Source: Anaerolineaceae bacterium UBA5311 (GTDB lineage: Bacteria > Chloroflexota > Anaerolineae > Anaerolineales > Anaerolineaceae). Taken from it: DNA of 14,663 bases. Positions 14,173-14,663 of this stretch are shown here, one piece after another. Location of the stretch: assembly GCA_002411175.1 (NCBI GenBank), contig DHRN01000063.1, forward strand, positions 1-14,663. Direction: 5' to 3'. Both the position numbers and the translations under genes were made by a program. A model generated the notes under the pieces. That model saw nothing but the letters and a program-made list of their open reading frames with translations. It ran no database searches and was not told the origin of the DNA. Positions within the stretch are counted from its first letter, which is position 1; the number at the start of each line of letters is the position of its first letter.

Positions 14173-14530
14173 GCTTGTCGTTTTCCTCTTTTTGAATTTC
14201 TATGTAATCTACCTGGAATTCTTCTCCAGCGATGATGTTAAGGTTTATGCCCTGGCAATTTGGGCAGGGAGTCAGCTCGTCTTCCAGGGTGAATTCTGTT
14301 TCGCAGTCCAGGCAGCGCAGAGAGGCTCGGATACGATTGAAGTGCAGGGTTGCTTCTTCTGCGATTGTGCCTTTGCTGATATGGTCCCAGTAAAACTGGA
14401 CAGATTCATCGATGATCGATGAAAGCGCTCCGATTGAGAGGGTAATATCGGTTACTTTTTGGGCATGGTTTTCTTCGGCAGACTGAATCACAATTGCCAA
14501 AAGACTCTCTGTCACTGCTAATTCGTGCAT
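14156..14530 (-). CDS. hypA: Hydrogenase nickel-insertion protein HypA
   Basis: HypA binds nickel through its N-terminal Met-His-Glu and passes it to the hydrogenase together with HypB. The 124 residues begin MHEL, with nickel ligand H2, and contain a zinc site with C73/C76 and C89/C92 (RCLDC and CPNC). Because the family requires MHE at the N-terminus, the start at 14530 is certain. The ATG stands 6 bases after a TATAAT on the same strand, so the transcript may be leaderless; GGAGGG at 14543-14548 is 12 bases away, far for a normal ribosome site. The C-terminal tail (KEENDKHEKTS) is charged and overlaps hypB by 17 bases. It is the first gene of the hyp operon. Confidence 0.96.
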   Translation of the reverse strand: MHELAVTESLLAIVIQSAEENHAQKVTDITLSIGALSSIIDESVQFYWDHISKGTIAEEATLHFNRIRASLRCLDCETEFTLEDELTPCPNCQGINLNIIAGEEFQVDYIEIQKEENDKHEKTS

Positions 14531-14536
14531 GCTTAG

Positions 14537-14565
14537 ATTATACCCTCCGTGTCAAGGGTTGGTAA
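14537..14565 (-). promoter_or_regulatory. Putative hyp operon promoter, leaderless arrangement
   Basis: On the minus strand TTACCA (14560-14565), a 17-base spacer and TATAAT (14537-14542) form a reasonable sigma-70-type promoter. Six bases separate the -10 from the A of the hypA ATG (14530), the usual distance to a transcription start, so transcription may begin at the start codon itself. Confidence 0.55.
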
Positions 14566-14582
14566 TAGGAGCTGTCTTAACA

Positions 14583-14600
14583 TCAGTAATTCTCAATATG
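14583..14600 (-). repeat. Right copy of the 18-bp end repeat
   Basis: The minus strand reads CATATTGAGAATTACTGA, matching the plus strand at 117-134 except for one base. It lies upstream of the hyp promoter in noncoding DNA. Confidence 0.45.
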
Positions 14601-14620
14601 AATGTGTTTAGATTTAAAGG

Positions 14621-14663
14621 GGGAGCCGGGAGCAGGGAGCAGGGAATAGGAACTGGGGTTGGT
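14621..14663 (+). repeat. Heptanucleotide tandem repeat, continuing past the window
   Basis: Seven-base units GGGAGCC, GGGAGCA, GGGAGCA and GGGAATA run from 14621 to 14648 and then degrade to GGAACTG and GGGTTGG up to the window end. The unit resembles short tandem heptamers known from intergenic DNA of several bacterial groups, such as filamentous cyanobacteria. No gene is seen here. Confidence 0.7.

Noticed and set aside
14537..14555. TTGACA (14550-14555) paired with TATAAT (14537-14542) upstream of hypA
   Set aside because: The spacer is only 7 bases, too short for RNA polymerase. TTACCA at 14560-14565 with a 17-base spacer fits better.
1..14663. Defence island, prophage, CRISPR array or integrated element spanning the window
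   Set aside because: No integrase, transposase, tRNA, spacer array or defence-type gene is visible; gene content is metabolic and operon structure is intact.

Overview
The window looks like chromosomal DNA of an anaerobic bacterium, most likely Chloroflexota of the class Anaerolineae. This is an inference from protein content: a short DUF4332 helix-hairpin-helix protein, a SufC-SufB-SufD set without a linked SufS, and a compact nickel-hydrogenase maturation operon, in DNA of roughly balanced G+C. No rRNA, tRNA, CRISPR array, transposase or phage gene is visible, and most of the window reads as ordinary, vertically inherited metabolism.

Layout. 1-213: intergenic DNA with a GC-rich, repeat-like segment and an extended -10 promoter. 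214-618 (+): DUF4332 protein, ended by a strong bidirectional terminator that also serves the facing genes. 690-2181 (-): a two-gene unit, first a coiled-coil protein with a Kbp/YgaU-like LysM domain, then a degenerate DAK2/DhaL-like protein with internal leucine/glycine-rich repeats. 2182-2410: divergent promoter region, with a near-consensus promoter for suf. 2411-6238 (+): sufC-sufB-sufD and a 106-residue unknown protein, forming an Fe-S cluster assembly operon. 6225-7702 (-): a SAM-dependent methyltransferase and a PIG-L-type zinc deacetylase, with their own strong promoter. 7809-14530 (-): hypA-hypB-hypF-hypC-hypD-hypE and then a serine-hydrolase lipoprotein, all touching or overlapping. 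14531-14663: the hyp promoter, a short sequence also found inverted at the left end, and a heptanucleotide repeat tract.

How the genes work together. SufB, SufC and SufD form the Fe-S scaffold ATPase complex; the sulfur donor must be encoded elsewhere. HypF and HypE make the cyanide ligands of the [NiFe] centre from carbamoyl phosphate, HypC and HypD assemble the Fe(CN)2CO unit, and HypA and HypB insert nickel. HypD itself carries a 4Fe-4S cluster, a plausible physiological link to Fe-S assembly. The hydrogenase structural genes are not in the window, so the maturation operon acts in trans.

The points most worth a second look are the DAK2-like/LysM pair, the unknown small protein in the suf operon, palindromes overlying the -35 boxes of the suf and methyltransferase promoters, an apparently leaderless hypA, a serine-hydrolase lipoprotein coupled to hypE, and the repeats at the two window ends. 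I do not see a clearly new defence or mobile system.
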